From: Sva-07 sp963829585
Lineage (GTDB): Bacteria > Actinomycetota > Acidimicrobiia > Acidimicrobiales > Ilumatobacteraceae
Reading direction: 5' to 3'
DNA length: 64,000 nt
NCBI GenBank assembly: GCA_963829585.1
Contig: CAWHJD010000029.1
Span: 1-64,000, forward strand
In this document: piece after piece, positions 26,401-37,149 of the stretch
How positions within the stretch are numbered: position 1 is the first letter of the stretch
How the letters are laid out: every line of letters starts with the position of its first letter
The notes under the pieces: model-generated
The model's database searches: none
Seen by the model: only the letters and a program-made list of their open reading frames with translations
What the model was told of the DNA's origin: nothing
Translations under genes and position numbers: made by a program

Positions 26401-26951
26401 AGCGCCGCGGCGACCTCACCACACCGCGCGCAGCCGCACGCGTCGGGGTCTCGTACGACTCCGATGCATTCGGAGCGTTCAGCGAATCGATCGCGCGCTT
26501 CCTCGGCACCGCCCGCTACCTGGTGTGGCAGACCGTGGTCGTCATCGTGTGGCTCCTGCTGAACACGGTGGCCAGCGACAGCCTCCAGTTCGACCCGTGG
26601 AACCGCGGCCTGGTGCTGCTGACCCTCGTGCTGTCGCTCCAGGCTTCCTACGCGGCGCCGCTCATCCTGCTCGCCCAGAACCGCCAGGAACAGCGCGACC
26701 GGATCACCGGCGAGAACGACCGGGAGGTCGCCGAACGCACCCAGGCCGACACCGAATTCCTCGCCCGTGAGATCGCCAGCGTCCGACTCTCGCTGTCGGA
26801 CATGGTCACCGGCGAAGCCCTGGACGACAAGCTCGAACGTCTGAGCAACGTCGTCGAACGGCTCGCCGATCAGGTCGCGCAGTTGACGGTCGGCGGCGGG
26901 GACACCACCGAATCGGTGCCCCGTGATCCGGAGCTCACGGATTCGCTCTGA
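26397..26951 (+). CDS. DUF1003 membrane protein
   Basis: A 184-residue protein from GTG 26397, coupled to the upstream MgtE-N/CBS gene. Two membrane helices (TVVVIVWLLLNTV and LVLLTLVLSLQASYAAPLIL) bracket the DUF1003 segment. The family motif NRQEQRDRITGENDREVAER follows. The C-terminal ~70 residues are a coiled coil on the cytoplasmic side. DUF1003 proteins are of unknown function. The conserved pairing suggests a two-part membrane and sensor unit. The last 17 bp overlap the convergent dehydrogenase gene. Confidence 0.85.
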   Translation: MKRRGDLTTPRAAARVGVSYDSDAFGAFSESIARFLGTARYLVWQTVVVIVWLLLNTVASDSLQFDPWNRGLVLLTLVLSLQASYAAPLILLAQNRQEQRDRITGENDREVAERTQADTEFLAREIASVRLSLSDMVTGEALDDKLERLSNVVERLADQVAQLTVGGGDTTESVPRDPELTDSL

Positions 26952-27894
26952 TCCTGCGCTCGGACGCAACGCCGGTGAACTCCTGGAGCCGGACACCCAC
27001 CGCACTGATGCGGCGAAGGAGTTCCACCGTGTCGAGCGACCGATCACCCGCCCGAACGACGCCCGGATCCAGGCGCCCCTCGACGGCCGCAGACGCAAAC
27101 GCGATCGCCGTCGCTGCGGCGGTCGTCCCCACCAGCTCTGCGGCCCCTGCGATCAACGTGCGACGTCCACCCGACTCGTCACTTCCACGCACCTCGACCC
27201 GGATGGCTCCGATGCCGCCCTCGCGGTGCGGTGGGCTGAGCATCGGCAACCACGCAGTGAACCGGTCACGACGGTTGGCCGACACCCGTGCACTCAACCG
27301 AGCCGCCTCGGGAAACGCCTCGTGCAACAGCACCGGTGACGGGAGCTCCGCGCGGTAGCAGTCGTACGGGCCGACCGGCTCGGGGAAGTAACAGAGCTCA
27401 CGTCCCGACCCGGCCGGCCGCTGGAGCCAATGACCGTCGCGCAACCCGACCGCCAGGCCGCGCAGCGCGCGATGCTGCTGGCGCGCGCACGCCGGGCCGG
27501 CGGTGCCGTGGAGCGCGATGTGGATCTCGTCGCACGTCGCCAACTGCGACACCAACAGGCGCGCGAGCAGACCTGTGAGCCCGGGTGACATCCCGGCGCC
27601 GACGACCAAGGGAACGCCGCTCGCGAGCGCCAGGACGTCGAGGTCGACCATCGCACGAACATCCGCGAGGTCGTCGCTCACCGAGACCACGGGGGTACCG
27701 GACTCGAGCACGACGCGCGCGAGCGGCGCATGCGAGCCGCCGTGGGCGAGCACGACGACGTCGAAGTCCTGAACGGCGCGACGCTGCGTCCTCAGGTCGA
27801 GGTGGACGACCTCGACGTCGCGGACCACGGTCGGAAGGCGACGCGCGATCCGGTCGCCGACGACGCCGCGCCCGACGACGCCGATGCGGGGCAT
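26935..27894 (-). CDS. Saccharopine-dehydrogenase-like NAD(P)-binding protein
   Basis: A 319-residue protein. The Rossmann motif RIGVVGRGVVGDRIAR is at the very N-terminus and a second conserved segment GVPLVVGAGMSPGLTGLLAR lies near residue 100, as in saccharopine-dehydrogenase-like oxidoreductases. The catalytic residues and the substrate are not identifiable. Translation starts at ATG 27894, overlapping the TGA of the 44-residue gene upstream (TGATG). Its tail overlaps the DUF1003 gene on the opposite strand by 17 bp. Confidence 0.75.
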   Translation of the reverse strand: MPRIGVVGRGVVGDRIARRLPTVVRDVEVVHLDLRTQRRAVQDFDVVVLAHGGSHAPLARVVLESGTPVVSVSDDLADVRAMVDLDVLALASGVPLVVGAGMSPGLTGLLARLLVSQLATCDEIHIALHGTAGPACARQQHRALRGLAVGLRDGHWLQRPAGSGRELCYFPEPVGPYDCYRAELPSPVLLHEAFPEAARLSARVSANRRDRFTAWLPMLSPPHREGGIGAIRVEVRGSDESGGRRTLIAGAAELVGTTAAATAIAFASAAVEGRLDPGVVRAGDRSLDTVELLRRISAVGVRLQEFTGVASERRIRANP

Positions 27895-28028
27895 CAACGC
27901 TCCGGGAGCTCCAGCGGGCGCCAGCCACCATGTTGCGGCGGCGTTCCACCGGTCCCCTTCACGCGCAGTATGGCGGCTGCCAGACCCATCATGAAGATGG
28001 CGGAGAATGCACGCCGGAGGAACTTCAT
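27894..28028 (-). CDS. Small 44-residue hypothetical protein
   Basis: This very short gene encodes a basic N-terminus followed by one hydrophobic segment (FSAIFMMGLAAAIL), then a Pro/Gly/Trp-rich tail ending RPLELPER. Its TGA overlaps the ATG of the dehydrogenase, so both are translated together. The layout, a membrane anchor with a short tail ending in W-x-P-L, recalls small proteins I have seen in related actinomycetes. No function can be assigned. Start at ATG 28028. Confidence 0.55.
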   Translation of the reverse strand: MKFLRRAFSAIFMMGLAAAILRVKGTGGTPPQHGGWRPLELPER

Positions 28029-28086
28029 CGCAGAGTGCAGGCTAGTCGCCCCGACACCACCGGCTCCTGGGCAGGCCCGAAACGAG

Positions 28087-28112
28087 AACGAGGCGCCTGT
28101 CGGCGCCTCGTT
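28087..28112 (-). terminator. Terminator of tRNA-Ile
   Basis: A perfect 11-bp stem AACGAGGCGCC / GGCGCCTCGTT with a 4-nt loop lies ~20 nt past the tRNA 3' end on the minus strand. It is followed by CTCGTTT. It could end the tRNA transcript or separate it from the small gene downstream. Confidence 0.65.
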
Positions 28113-28133
28113 GCTCGTCTACCAGGACCTTCG

Positions 28134-28210
28134 TGGTGGGGCTAACAAGAATCGAACTTGTGACCTCTGCCTTATCAGGGCAGCGCTCTAACCGACTGAG
28201 CTATAGCCCC
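28134..28210 (-). tRNA. ileT: tRNA-Ile(GAT)
   Basis: A 77-nt gene including an encoded CCA. The acceptor arm is GGGGCTA / TAGCCCC, the D-arm is GCTCAGTCGGTTAGAGC, the anticodon loop CTGATAA reads GAT, and the T-arm contains AGTTCGATTCT. As in mycobacteria it lies downstream of the gyrA/DUF3566 block. Confidence 0.95.
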
Positions 28211-28282
28211 GGCAAGTCGGAGAGGTTATCGGTCGCTCGCGGGCTTCACGCCATGTGCCATCCACGACTTCGCTCCGATGCC

Positions 28283-29155
28283 TCAACGCGGCATGCTGCC
28301 GCTGTCGTCGACCACGGCGTCGCGGGTGATGGGACCCGACGCGTCGTACATCAACAGGGGCACCTCGGGCTCGGCCCGACGCACCACGAAGCGCCGCATG
28401 GGCGACGGGCGCGCCTCGACGACCTCCTCTTCGAGCACCGTGAAGCGCATGCCGCCGACGAGGTCGGTGATCAGGTTGAACAGCGTCGCGAGCAGAACCG
28501 CCAGACCCGTCAATCCGATCACGAGGAACAGCCCGCCGATCCATGCGCTGTGATAGATCTCGCCGCCGTTGAAGTCGAACGACGACCAACCGAACGACTC
28601 GAGGAAGCGTTCGACGTTGTCGATCGTGCCCGTCGCGTGGGCCACGTTCCACAGCAGCACCCCGGCGGTCAACACGATGAGATAGAGCACGAGATTGGCC
28701 ACGAGGGCGATCTTGAACACACTCCACGGATCGACGTGACGAACCACGCGAGTGACCCGACGCACTCGTGGCCTGCGACCCAGCATGCGCGGAACGTTGA
28801 GCGGAATCGGGAATGGCGCCGGGTCGTAGTCGGGCGCGCGGCGGGGACGGCGAACGCCCGATGACGTGTCGTCCTGCGGGGCGAGCTCGACCGTGGGGCC
28901 GTCGATGTCGGCTCGGCGTAGCTCCTCGAGGACGTCGTCGGACACCTCGGGTTCGAGGCCGGGATCGAGCGCGGCCGGCTGATCGTCGACACCCGGTTCG
29001 ACGGCGCCGTCGTCACCCGCGTCGCCGCCGTCACCGTCGACCTCGTCGGTCGCCATGACGATCTCGGGCAGCTCGAATGGCTCGTCATCGAGCTCGTCGT
29101 CAACGGCGCCACGCTCGTCGAGCGCTTCGTCGAGGGAGCGCTCGGTCTTGCTCAT
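28283..29155 (-). CDS. DUF3566 membrane protein downstream of gyrA
   Basis: A 290-residue protein from ATG 29155. It has an acidic disordered N-terminus of ~130 residues. The DUF3566 domain follows with two membrane helices (FKIALVANLVLYLIVLTAGVL and GGLFLVIGLTGLAVLLATLF), and a basic tail ends it. It is the counterpart of mycobacterial Rv0007, which sits at the same place after gyrA. Its function is unknown; a role at the septum or cell wall has been proposed for relatives. Codons upstream of 29155 in the same frame do not look coding. Confidence 0.85.
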   Translation of the reverse strand: MSKTERSLDEALDERGAVDDELDDEPFELPEIVMATDEVDGDGGDAGDDGAVEPGVDDQPAALDPGLEPEVSDDVLEELRRADIDGPTVELAPQDDTSSGVRRPRRAPDYDPAPFPIPLNVPRMLGRRPRVRRVTRVVRHVDPWSVFKIALVANLVLYLIVLTAGVLLWNVAHATGTIDNVERFLESFGWSSFDFNGGEIYHSAWIGGLFLVIGLTGLAVLLATLFNLITDLVGGMRFTVLEEEVVEARPSPMRRFVVRRAEPEVPLLMYDASGPITRDAVVDDSGSMPR

Positions 29156-29193
29156 CCCGGCAAGTGTACGCACGGGGCAGATCAACGTCCCGT

Positions 29194-29245
29194 CAAGGTG
29201 CCCCGGCAAGGTGCCACGTCAAGGTGTCACGGCAAGGTGTCACGG
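29194..29245. repeat. Four tandem copies of a 13-bp repeat
   Basis: Units at 29194, 29207, 29220 and 29233 read CAAGGTGCCCCGG, CAAGGTGCCACGT, CAAGGTGTCACGG and CAAGGTGTCACGG. A decayed fifth unit may precede them. The array lies between DUF3566 and the TadE-like gene and overlaps the last codons of the latter. Confidence 0.85.
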
Positions 29246-29554
29246 TGCGTTCGTCGCGCGAGCAGTAGCGCGGGCACGTCCGAGACGCACCACCACCGTC
29301 ACCTCACCGTCCGCCGGCCCTCGCACCCACGACACCAGTTCGGCGCCGTGTCGTGCCGCCATCACCTCGGCTCCCGGCCGGCCATCGTCGAGCGACACCA
29401 GCGCGGCGGCATCAGCCGCGGTCTGCGCTCGGGTGCGCTCGACCACGCGTCCACCCAGAACGACCAGCGCCGTCGTGGTGACCAGGAAGATCACGCTCGC
29501 CACGACGACGAGTACCACGGCGGCCTGGCCGCGATCGCCTACCTCGCGCGTCAT
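29240..29554 (-). CDS. TadE-like/Flp pilus assembly-type small membrane protein
   Basis: A 104-residue protein. A TadE-type N-terminal helix starts after DRGQAAVVLVVVASVIF and is followed by VERTRAQTAADAAALVSLDD, the pattern found in TadE/TadG-like pseudopilins and the helicase/secretion-neighbourhood proteins of actinomycetes. It is exported and anchored by the N-terminal helix. No other pilus genes are nearby, except the A24 prepilin peptidase fusion at the far left. It sits between DUF3566 and gyrA. Confidence 0.75.
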   Translation of the reverse strand: MTREVGDRGQAAVVLVVVASVIFLVTTTALVVLGGRVVERTRAQTAADAAALVSLDDGRPGAEVMAARHGAELVSWVRGPADGEVTVVVRLGRARATARATNAP

Positions 29555-29638
29555 CGCGCGCTCCTCTCACCGATGATCGAGTGGCGATCGGGACGATCGC
29601 AAAGTGAGCGCAGTGAGCGCCGTGCGCGAGGGGAGGAT

Positions 29639-32089
<2,451 letters not shown>

Positions 32090-32127
32090 GCGTGGTGATT
32101 CGTTTCAGGCAGGTCGTCGCGGGCGGA

Positions 32128-34158
32128 TCAGAAGTCGAGGTTGCGGACGTCGCGGGCGTTCGTGGTGATGAATTCACGGCGTGCGGGCACGTCGTCGCCC
32201 ATGAGTACGGAGGTGATCTCGTCGGCGAGCGCCGCCTCTTCGACGGTGACCTGCAGGAGGGTGCGCGTGCCGTCGAGCATCGTGGTGGTGCGCAACTCCT
32301 CCCAGTCCATCTCGCCGAGACCCTTCAGGCGGTTGAACCCCTTCTTGTGGTTCGGACGCTCCTCGAGGAACGCCGCTTTGGCGACGTCGTCCTTCAGGTA
32401 GATCTTCTCCTTGCCCACCTCGGTCGAGTACAGCGGTGGCTGGGCGATGTAGCAGTAGCCGGCTTCGACCATCTCGCGCATCTGGCGGAAGAAGAACGTG
32501 AGCAACAGCGTGCGGATGTGGCTGCCGTCGACATCGGCGTCGGCCAGGCAGATCACCTTGTGGTAGCGGCACTTGGTGACGTCGTATTCGTCGCCGACCC
32601 CGGCACCGATCGCAGTGATCAGCGCCTGGATCTCGTTGTTCTTCAGCATCTTGTCGACGCGCGCCCGCTCGACGTTGAGGATCTTGCCGCGGATCGGCAG
32701 GATCGCCTGTGTACGAGGATCTCGGGCGTCGACGGCGGTACCGCCGGCGGAGTCGCCCTCGACGATGAACAGCTCGGACTCGTCGGCGTTCTTCGACGAG
32801 CAGTCCTTCAGCTTGTCGGGCATACCGGCACCGGACAGGGCCGTCTTGCGGCGGATGGCATTGCGGGCGTTCTTGGCGGCAACTCGGGCCTGCGCGGCGG
32901 CGAGGCCCTTCTTGACGACCTTGTTCGCCTCGGTCGGATTCTCCTCGAGCCATTCGCCCAGTCGTTCGTAGGTCACCTTCTGCACGAACGAACGCATCGG
33001 CACGTTGCCGAGCTTGGCCTTGGTCTGGCCTTCGAACTGCGGCTCGCGCAGCTTCACCGAGACGATCGCGGTGATCCCCTCGCGGATGTCCTCGCCGGTG
33101 AGGTTCGGATCTTTCTCCTTGAGGAGGTTCTTGGCCCGGGCGTACTTGTTGAGCACGGACGTGAGCGCCGTCTTGAAGCCCTCGACGTGCATGCCGCCCT
33201 CGGTGGTCGAGATGCCGTTGGCGTACCCGTGGATCCCCTCGTAGTAGCCGGTGTTCCACTGCATCGCGATGTCGAGCATCTGCCCGTCCTCGGCGTCTTC
33301 GTCCTCGAACTGGCACACCTTGGAGAACAACGGCTCCTTGGTCGCGTTGAGGTGCTTGACGAAGTCGAGGATGCCGCCCTTGTACTGGTACGAGACGGTC
33401 TGCTCGCGGCTCTCACGCTGGTCGGTGAAGACGATCTCGAGACCGCGGTTGAGGAACGCCATGGTCTGCAGTCGCTCGAGGACGGTACGCGCCACGAACT
33501 CGACACCTTCAGCAGCGAACACGGTGGGATCGGGCCAGAACGTGATCGTGGTCCCCGTGACGCGGCCCCGCTTCGGTGTGTCGCCGACGACGACCATCTT
33601 GCCCTGCGGCTTGCCGCCCTTCGCGTACTCCTGGCGGTAGTGCTTGCCGTCACGGTCGACCTCGATGACGAGACGCTCGGACAGCGCGTTGACGACCGAC
33701 ACGCCCACCCCGTGCAGACCGCCCGAGACCTTGTAGCCGTCGCCTCCGAACTTGCCGCCGGCGTGGAGCACGGTGAGCACGACTTCCGCAGCGCTCTTGC
33801 CCTTGTGCTCACCGGAGGTGAACGGGTCGACCGGGATCCCGCGACCGTTGTCGTCGACCTGACAGCCGCCGTCGGCGAGCAGCGTGACGCCGATGCGAGT
33901 GCAGTGGCCGGCCATGGCTTCGTCGACGGAGTTGTCGACGACTTCCCAGATCAGGTGGTGGAGCCCCTGCAGGCCGGTGGAGCCGATGTACATACCCGGC
34001 CGTTTGCGCACCGGGTCGAGGCCCTCGAGGACCTGGATCGCCTTGGCGTCGTAGGTTGCGGTGGTGGTTGCCGAGTTGGTGTTCGACTTCTTCTTCGGCG
34101 ATGAGGCTCCGTTCGTGTCAGGAACGTCGGTCGCTGGTGATTCGGTGTCGTTGGACAC
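32128..34158 (-). CDS. gyrB: DNA gyrase subunit B
   Basis: A 676-residue GyrB. The GHKL ATPase motifs are visible (EVVDNSVDEAM, DDNGRGIP, GGLHGVGVSVVNAL), and TOPRIM metal sites EGDSAGG and DADVDGSHIRTLLL follow. The start was set at GTG 34158, before SNDTESP. A ~35-residue Ser/Thr/Asn-rich lead precedes the ATPase. Codons upstream in frame are not family-like. Gene order DUF721-gyrB-gyrA is as in other actinomycetes. Confidence 0.97.
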   Translation of the reverse strand: MSNDTESPATDVPDTNGASSPKKKSNTNSATTTATYDAKAIQVLEGLDPVRKRPGMYIGSTGLQGLHHLIWEVVDNSVDEAMAGHCTRIGVTLLADGGCQVDDNGRGIPVDPFTSGEHKGKSAAEVVLTVLHAGGKFGGDGYKVSGGLHGVGVSVVNALSERLVIEVDRDGKHYRQEYAKGGKPQGKMVVVGDTPKRGRVTGTTITFWPDPTVFAAEGVEFVARTVLERLQTMAFLNRGLEIVFTDQRESREQTVSYQYKGGILDFVKHLNATKEPLFSKVCQFEDEDAEDGQMLDIAMQWNTGYYEGIHGYANGISTTEGGMHVEGFKTALTSVLNKYARAKNLLKEKDPNLTGEDIREGITAIVSVKLREPQFEGQTKAKLGNVPMRSFVQKVTYERLGEWLEENPTEANKVVKKGLAAAQARVAAKNARNAIRRKTALSGAGMPDKLKDCSSKNADESELFIVEGDSAGGTAVDARDPRTQAILPIRGKILNVERARVDKMLKNNEIQALITAIGAGVGDEYDVTKCRYHKVICLADADVDGSHIRTLLLTFFFRQMREMVEAGYCYIAQPPLYSTEVGKEKIYLKDDVAKAAFLEERPNHKKGFNRLKGLGEMDWEELRTTTMLDGTRTLLQVTVEEAALADEITSVLMGDDVPARREFITTNARDVRNLDF

Positions 34159-34342
34159 TCGTACCTCGATACTTCTGGCTGTCTGGCGGCATGCCCGATG
34201 AGGGCATGTTGGTGTGGCGATCAGCGAGGTCGGCCGACCCTCGACAAACGTGTCGAAGCGGCGCCCACGCTGCATCGCGAGTAGCTCTCAGCCTACCAGC
34301 GGGGTGTCACGGAGTCGGGGAACACACTGTTGCCGAAACGGG

Positions 34343-34663
34343 TCACCCAGGCGACCGTGACGGCCGTCCGGACGGCCGCGCGACACGCACCTCGAGTCGC
34401 TCGATCCGGACGTCGGCCACTTCGGCCAGCCGTGCCGTGATCGTGGCACTCAGGAACTTCACCTGCGTTGCCCAGGCAGGTTCGTCGGCCTCCACCATGA
34501 GCACACCGTCATCGAGACGGATGGGCCGAACGTGCGCTGCGACCGTCTGTCCGACGGCATCCTCCCAACGTCCGAAGACTCCTCCGATCTGGATGCGATC
34601 GGTCCCCCGCAGCGACTTCATGATCGAGTCGAGCGACCGGGAAATCGGAACGGGATCGGCCAC
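34343..34663 (-). CDS. DUF721 (DciA-like) protein
   Basis: A 106-residue protein with the DUF721 core: GRWEDAVGQTVAAHVRPI then ADEPAWATQVKFLSATITARL. DUF721/DciA proteins load the replicative helicase DnaB in bacteria lacking DnaC or DnaI. This genome region has dnaB without a visible DnaC, so a loader role is reasonable, by family knowledge only. It lies between recF and gyrB, as in mycobacteria. Confidence 0.9.
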   Translation of the reverse strand: MADPVPISRSLDSIMKSLRGTDRIQIGGVFGRWEDAVGQTVAAHVRPIRLDDGVLMVEADEPAWATQVKFLSATITARLAEVADVRIERLEVRVARPSGRPSRSPG

Positions 34664-34698
34664 GAACCCAAGGTACCCCGTCGAGTCCGCCGGCCGAC

Positions 34699-35784
34699 TC
34701 AGTCCTCGAGCGTGACGTGTCCGGCGATCACACGCAGTACGTGGTCGACGCGAGCGGCCCGGGGCAGGTCGCTCGCGGTCGTGATCACCACCTGGCCCGG
34801 GGGAAGGTGCTCGAGCAGCGCCGTGGCACGGTGATCGTCGAGTTCGGAGAGCACGTCGTCGAGCACGAGCACCGGGGCCTCCGCGGTTCGCTCGGCGACC
34901 AGGCGATGGCCGGCGAGACGCAAGGCCAGCGCCAGAGTGCGCTGCTCACCCTGCGACGCATGGGTGCGACTGGGCAGTCCGTTGATGGTCATGTGCAGTT
35001 CGTCACGGTGCGGCCCGACCGTGCTCACGCCCCGACGCAGGTCGAGCGGTCTGGCGGTCCTGAGCGCCGCAGCGAGACCTCCGCAACGCCACTCGGGCTC
35101 GTAACGCAGGTCGAGTGGCGTCGGTGTACCTGCGAGCTGCTCGTAGGCCTCCTGAACCATCGGGGTGAGTCGAGCGACGAGCGTGGCGCGGGCGTAGCCG
35201 AACTGGTCGGCGATCTCGGCGAACTTCGTGTCCCAGACATCGAGCGTCACCTCGATCTCATCGGTCAGACGGCCGCCCGACTGCTTGAGGAGCGTGTTGC
35301 GCTGGCGCACGATCCGGTCGATCTCGAGACGCACGGAGTCGTACTTCGTGGCCAGCGCCACCAGCGTGTCGTCCATGTACCGGCGTCGGTCACTCGGACT
35401 CCCCTTCACGAGGATCAGGTCGTCCGGCGAGAACACCGTGACACGAACGGCACCGAGCAGATCGCGTACCCGGGCGAGCTTCTGCCGATTCACCTGGACG
35501 CGGTGACGACCGACGGCTGCGAGTTCGACCTCGATGAGCGTCTCACGCCCGTCGTCCTGGCGAATCGTTGCCCGGATGACAGCCGTGTCGGCACTGGCTC
35601 GGATCAATGCGGCGGTCGGCGCCGACCGGAAGCTCGTCAACGTGGCGAGGAACGCCAGCGCCTCGGCGAGGTTGGTCTTGCCCTGCCCGTTGTCGCCGAT
35701 GACCACCGTGGTGCCGGAGTGCAACTCGAACGACCCCGTCACGTAGTTCCGGAAGTCGATCAACTCCAGGTGTTCGATGATCAC
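34699..35784 (-). CDS. recF: DNA replication and repair protein RecF
   Basis: A 361-residue SMC-like ATPase. The Walker A is GDNGQGKTNLAEAL, the signature region is THASQGEQRTLALALRLAGH, and the Walker B is APVLVLDDVLSELDD. RecF helps RecO and RecR place RecA on gapped DNA and joins the replisome. It follows dnaN by 5 nt, consistent with a dnaN-recF transcript. Confidence 0.97.
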   Translation of the reverse strand: MIIEHLELIDFRNYVTGSFELHSGTTVVIGDNGQGKTNLAEALAFLATLTSFRSAPTAALIRASADTAVIRATIRQDDGRETLIEVELAAVGRHRVQVNRQKLARVRDLLGAVRVTVFSPDDLILVKGSPSDRRRYMDDTLVALATKYDSVRLEIDRIVRQRNTLLKQSGGRLTDEIEVTLDVWDTKFAEIADQFGYARATLVARLTPMVQEAYEQLAGTPTPLDLRYEPEWRCGGLAAALRTARPLDLRRGVSTVGPHRDELHMTINGLPSRTHASQGEQRTLALALRLAGHRLVAERTAEAPVLVLDDVLSELDDHRATALLEHLPPGQVVITTASDLPRAARVDHVLRVIAGHVTLED

Positions 35785-35789
35785 CGCAT

Positions 35790-36893
35790 TTACGGTACGC
35801 GGACGGGCATCAGGAGATACAGGTAATCGTCACGGCCGACCCCACGGAGCACGGCCGGCTTCATCGGATCCATCGTCGCCAGTGTCACCTCGTCGCTGTC
35901 GATCGCATCGATGCCGGCGGCGAGGTAGTCAGGGTTGAACGCCACCGTCATCTCCGCGCCGTCGTAGTGCGCGTCGATCTCCTCGGCGGCGTTGCCGACG
36001 TCCTGGGTGATCGCGGTGAGATGCACCGTGTCGCCGCCCAGCGTGAGACGCACCGGTGTGGAGTCCTGCGCGAGAATCTTCACCCGGCGGATCGCTTCGA
36101 GCATCGCAGCCTTCCCGACCGTCAACAGGTTGGGGTAGCTCGACGGCAGCAGGTTGCGATAGTTCGGGAACTCGCCTTCGATCAACCGTGTACTGAGTCG
36201 GGTGCCGCCGGCTTCGAAGGTCGCCTCGCGTTCGCCCAGTCGCACACTGAGTTCGTCCGCGTCGCCCATCACCCGCTGCAGCTCGTTGAGCGCACGGCCG
36301 GGGATCAACACGTTCTTGCCGGCAGCCAGCACCGTGGTCCCCGGCAGGTCGCGAACGGCGAGTCGGTACGAGTCGGTCGCCACCATGCGCAGACCGTCGT
36401 CCTCCGAGGCGAGCAACACACCCGTGAGCACCGCTCGTGCGTCGTCGGTCGAGGCGGCGCGGACGACCTGGCGCAGGGCGTCGGCCACCATCGCGGCAGG
36501 CATCGTGACCGCGTCGGCCGCAGGTTCGCTCTGGGCGGGATAGTCGTCGAGCGACAGCGGACGCACCGAGAACTGCGATCGACCCGCACTGATCGACACT
36601 TCGTCGTCGTGGAGCTCGACCGACACAGCGCCGGCCGGCAGAGCCTTCACGATGTCGCCGACCAGCCGGGCGGGGACCACTGCGGCACCGTCGCGTTCGC
36701 CACCGACATCGACCGTCAGACGAATCGTCAGCTCGAGGTCGGTTCCCGTGACCGTCAAGCGGTCTCCCTCGACCTCCATGCGGACACCGGCAAGCACCGG
36801 CAGCGTGCCGGTGCGGTTCGTGGCCGCCCGCCCGGCAGAGCCGACGGCGTCGGCGAGAACATCACGTTCGCAACGAAACTTCACAGTGGGCAC
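35790..36893 (-). CDS. dnaN: DNA polymerase III sliding clamp (beta subunit)
   Basis: A 367-residue three-domain clamp. It opens with KFRCERDVLADAV and closes with MDPMKPAVLRGVGRDDYLYLLMPVR, the typical C-terminus. A GAGGAG lies just before GTG 36893. A second GTG at 36884 would give the usual N-terminus MKFRCERD and sits at a better distance from that site, so either may be used. It encircles DNA and tethers the polymerase. Confidence 0.97.
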   Translation of the reverse strand: MPTVKFRCERDVLADAVGSAGRAATNRTGTLPVLAGVRMEVEGDRLTVTGTDLELTIRLTVDVGGERDGAAVVPARLVGDIVKALPAGAVSVELHDDEVSISAGRSQFSVRPLSLDDYPAQSEPAADAVTMPAAMVADALRQVVRAASTDDARAVLTGVLLASEDDGLRMVATDSYRLAVRDLPGTTVLAAGKNVLIPGRALNELQRVMGDADELSVRLGEREATFEAGGTRLSTRLIEGEFPNYRNLLPSSYPNLLTVGKAAMLEAIRRVKILAQDSTPVRLTLGGDTVHLTAITQDVGNAAEEIDAHYDGAEMTVAFNPDYLAAGIDAIDSDEVTLATMDPMKPAVLRGVGRDDYLYLLMPVRVP

Positions 36894-37149
36894 TTCTCCT
36901 CATGCAGGGATGTCTCAATGTTCAATGTCAGTAGTAGGTGCTGTGGATTGGGGACAAGCACGCGTCGTTGCAGCGTAGGACCGTTGCCGGCATCCACACG
37001 GGATGGGGCGGTGATCCCCATGTCGCGAATGACGATGGTGTAGTCCCGTGGACAACCTCGCGATGTCCACTGCCGTTCGGGGTGTTGTCCCGTCCGCGTC
37101 CCCAACGTTGTTCGCGTGGCCCTTCGGTGGCAGCTCGTGGTCATGCCCG
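36894..37149. promoter_or_regulatory. dnaA-dnaN intergenic region with DnaA-box-like sites
   Basis: 256 bp. TGTGGATTG at 36942, CATCCACAC at 36991, CGTGGACAA at 37047 and ATGTCCACT at 37063 match the TTATCCACA box with one to three changes. In many actinomycetes oriC lies here. It also holds the dnaN promoter. I see no AT-rich unwinding segment as clear as expected. Confidence 0.5.

Noticed and set aside
32092..34104. A 670-codon plus-strand frame opposite gyrB
   Set aside because: Antisense to gyrB, with no family resemblance.
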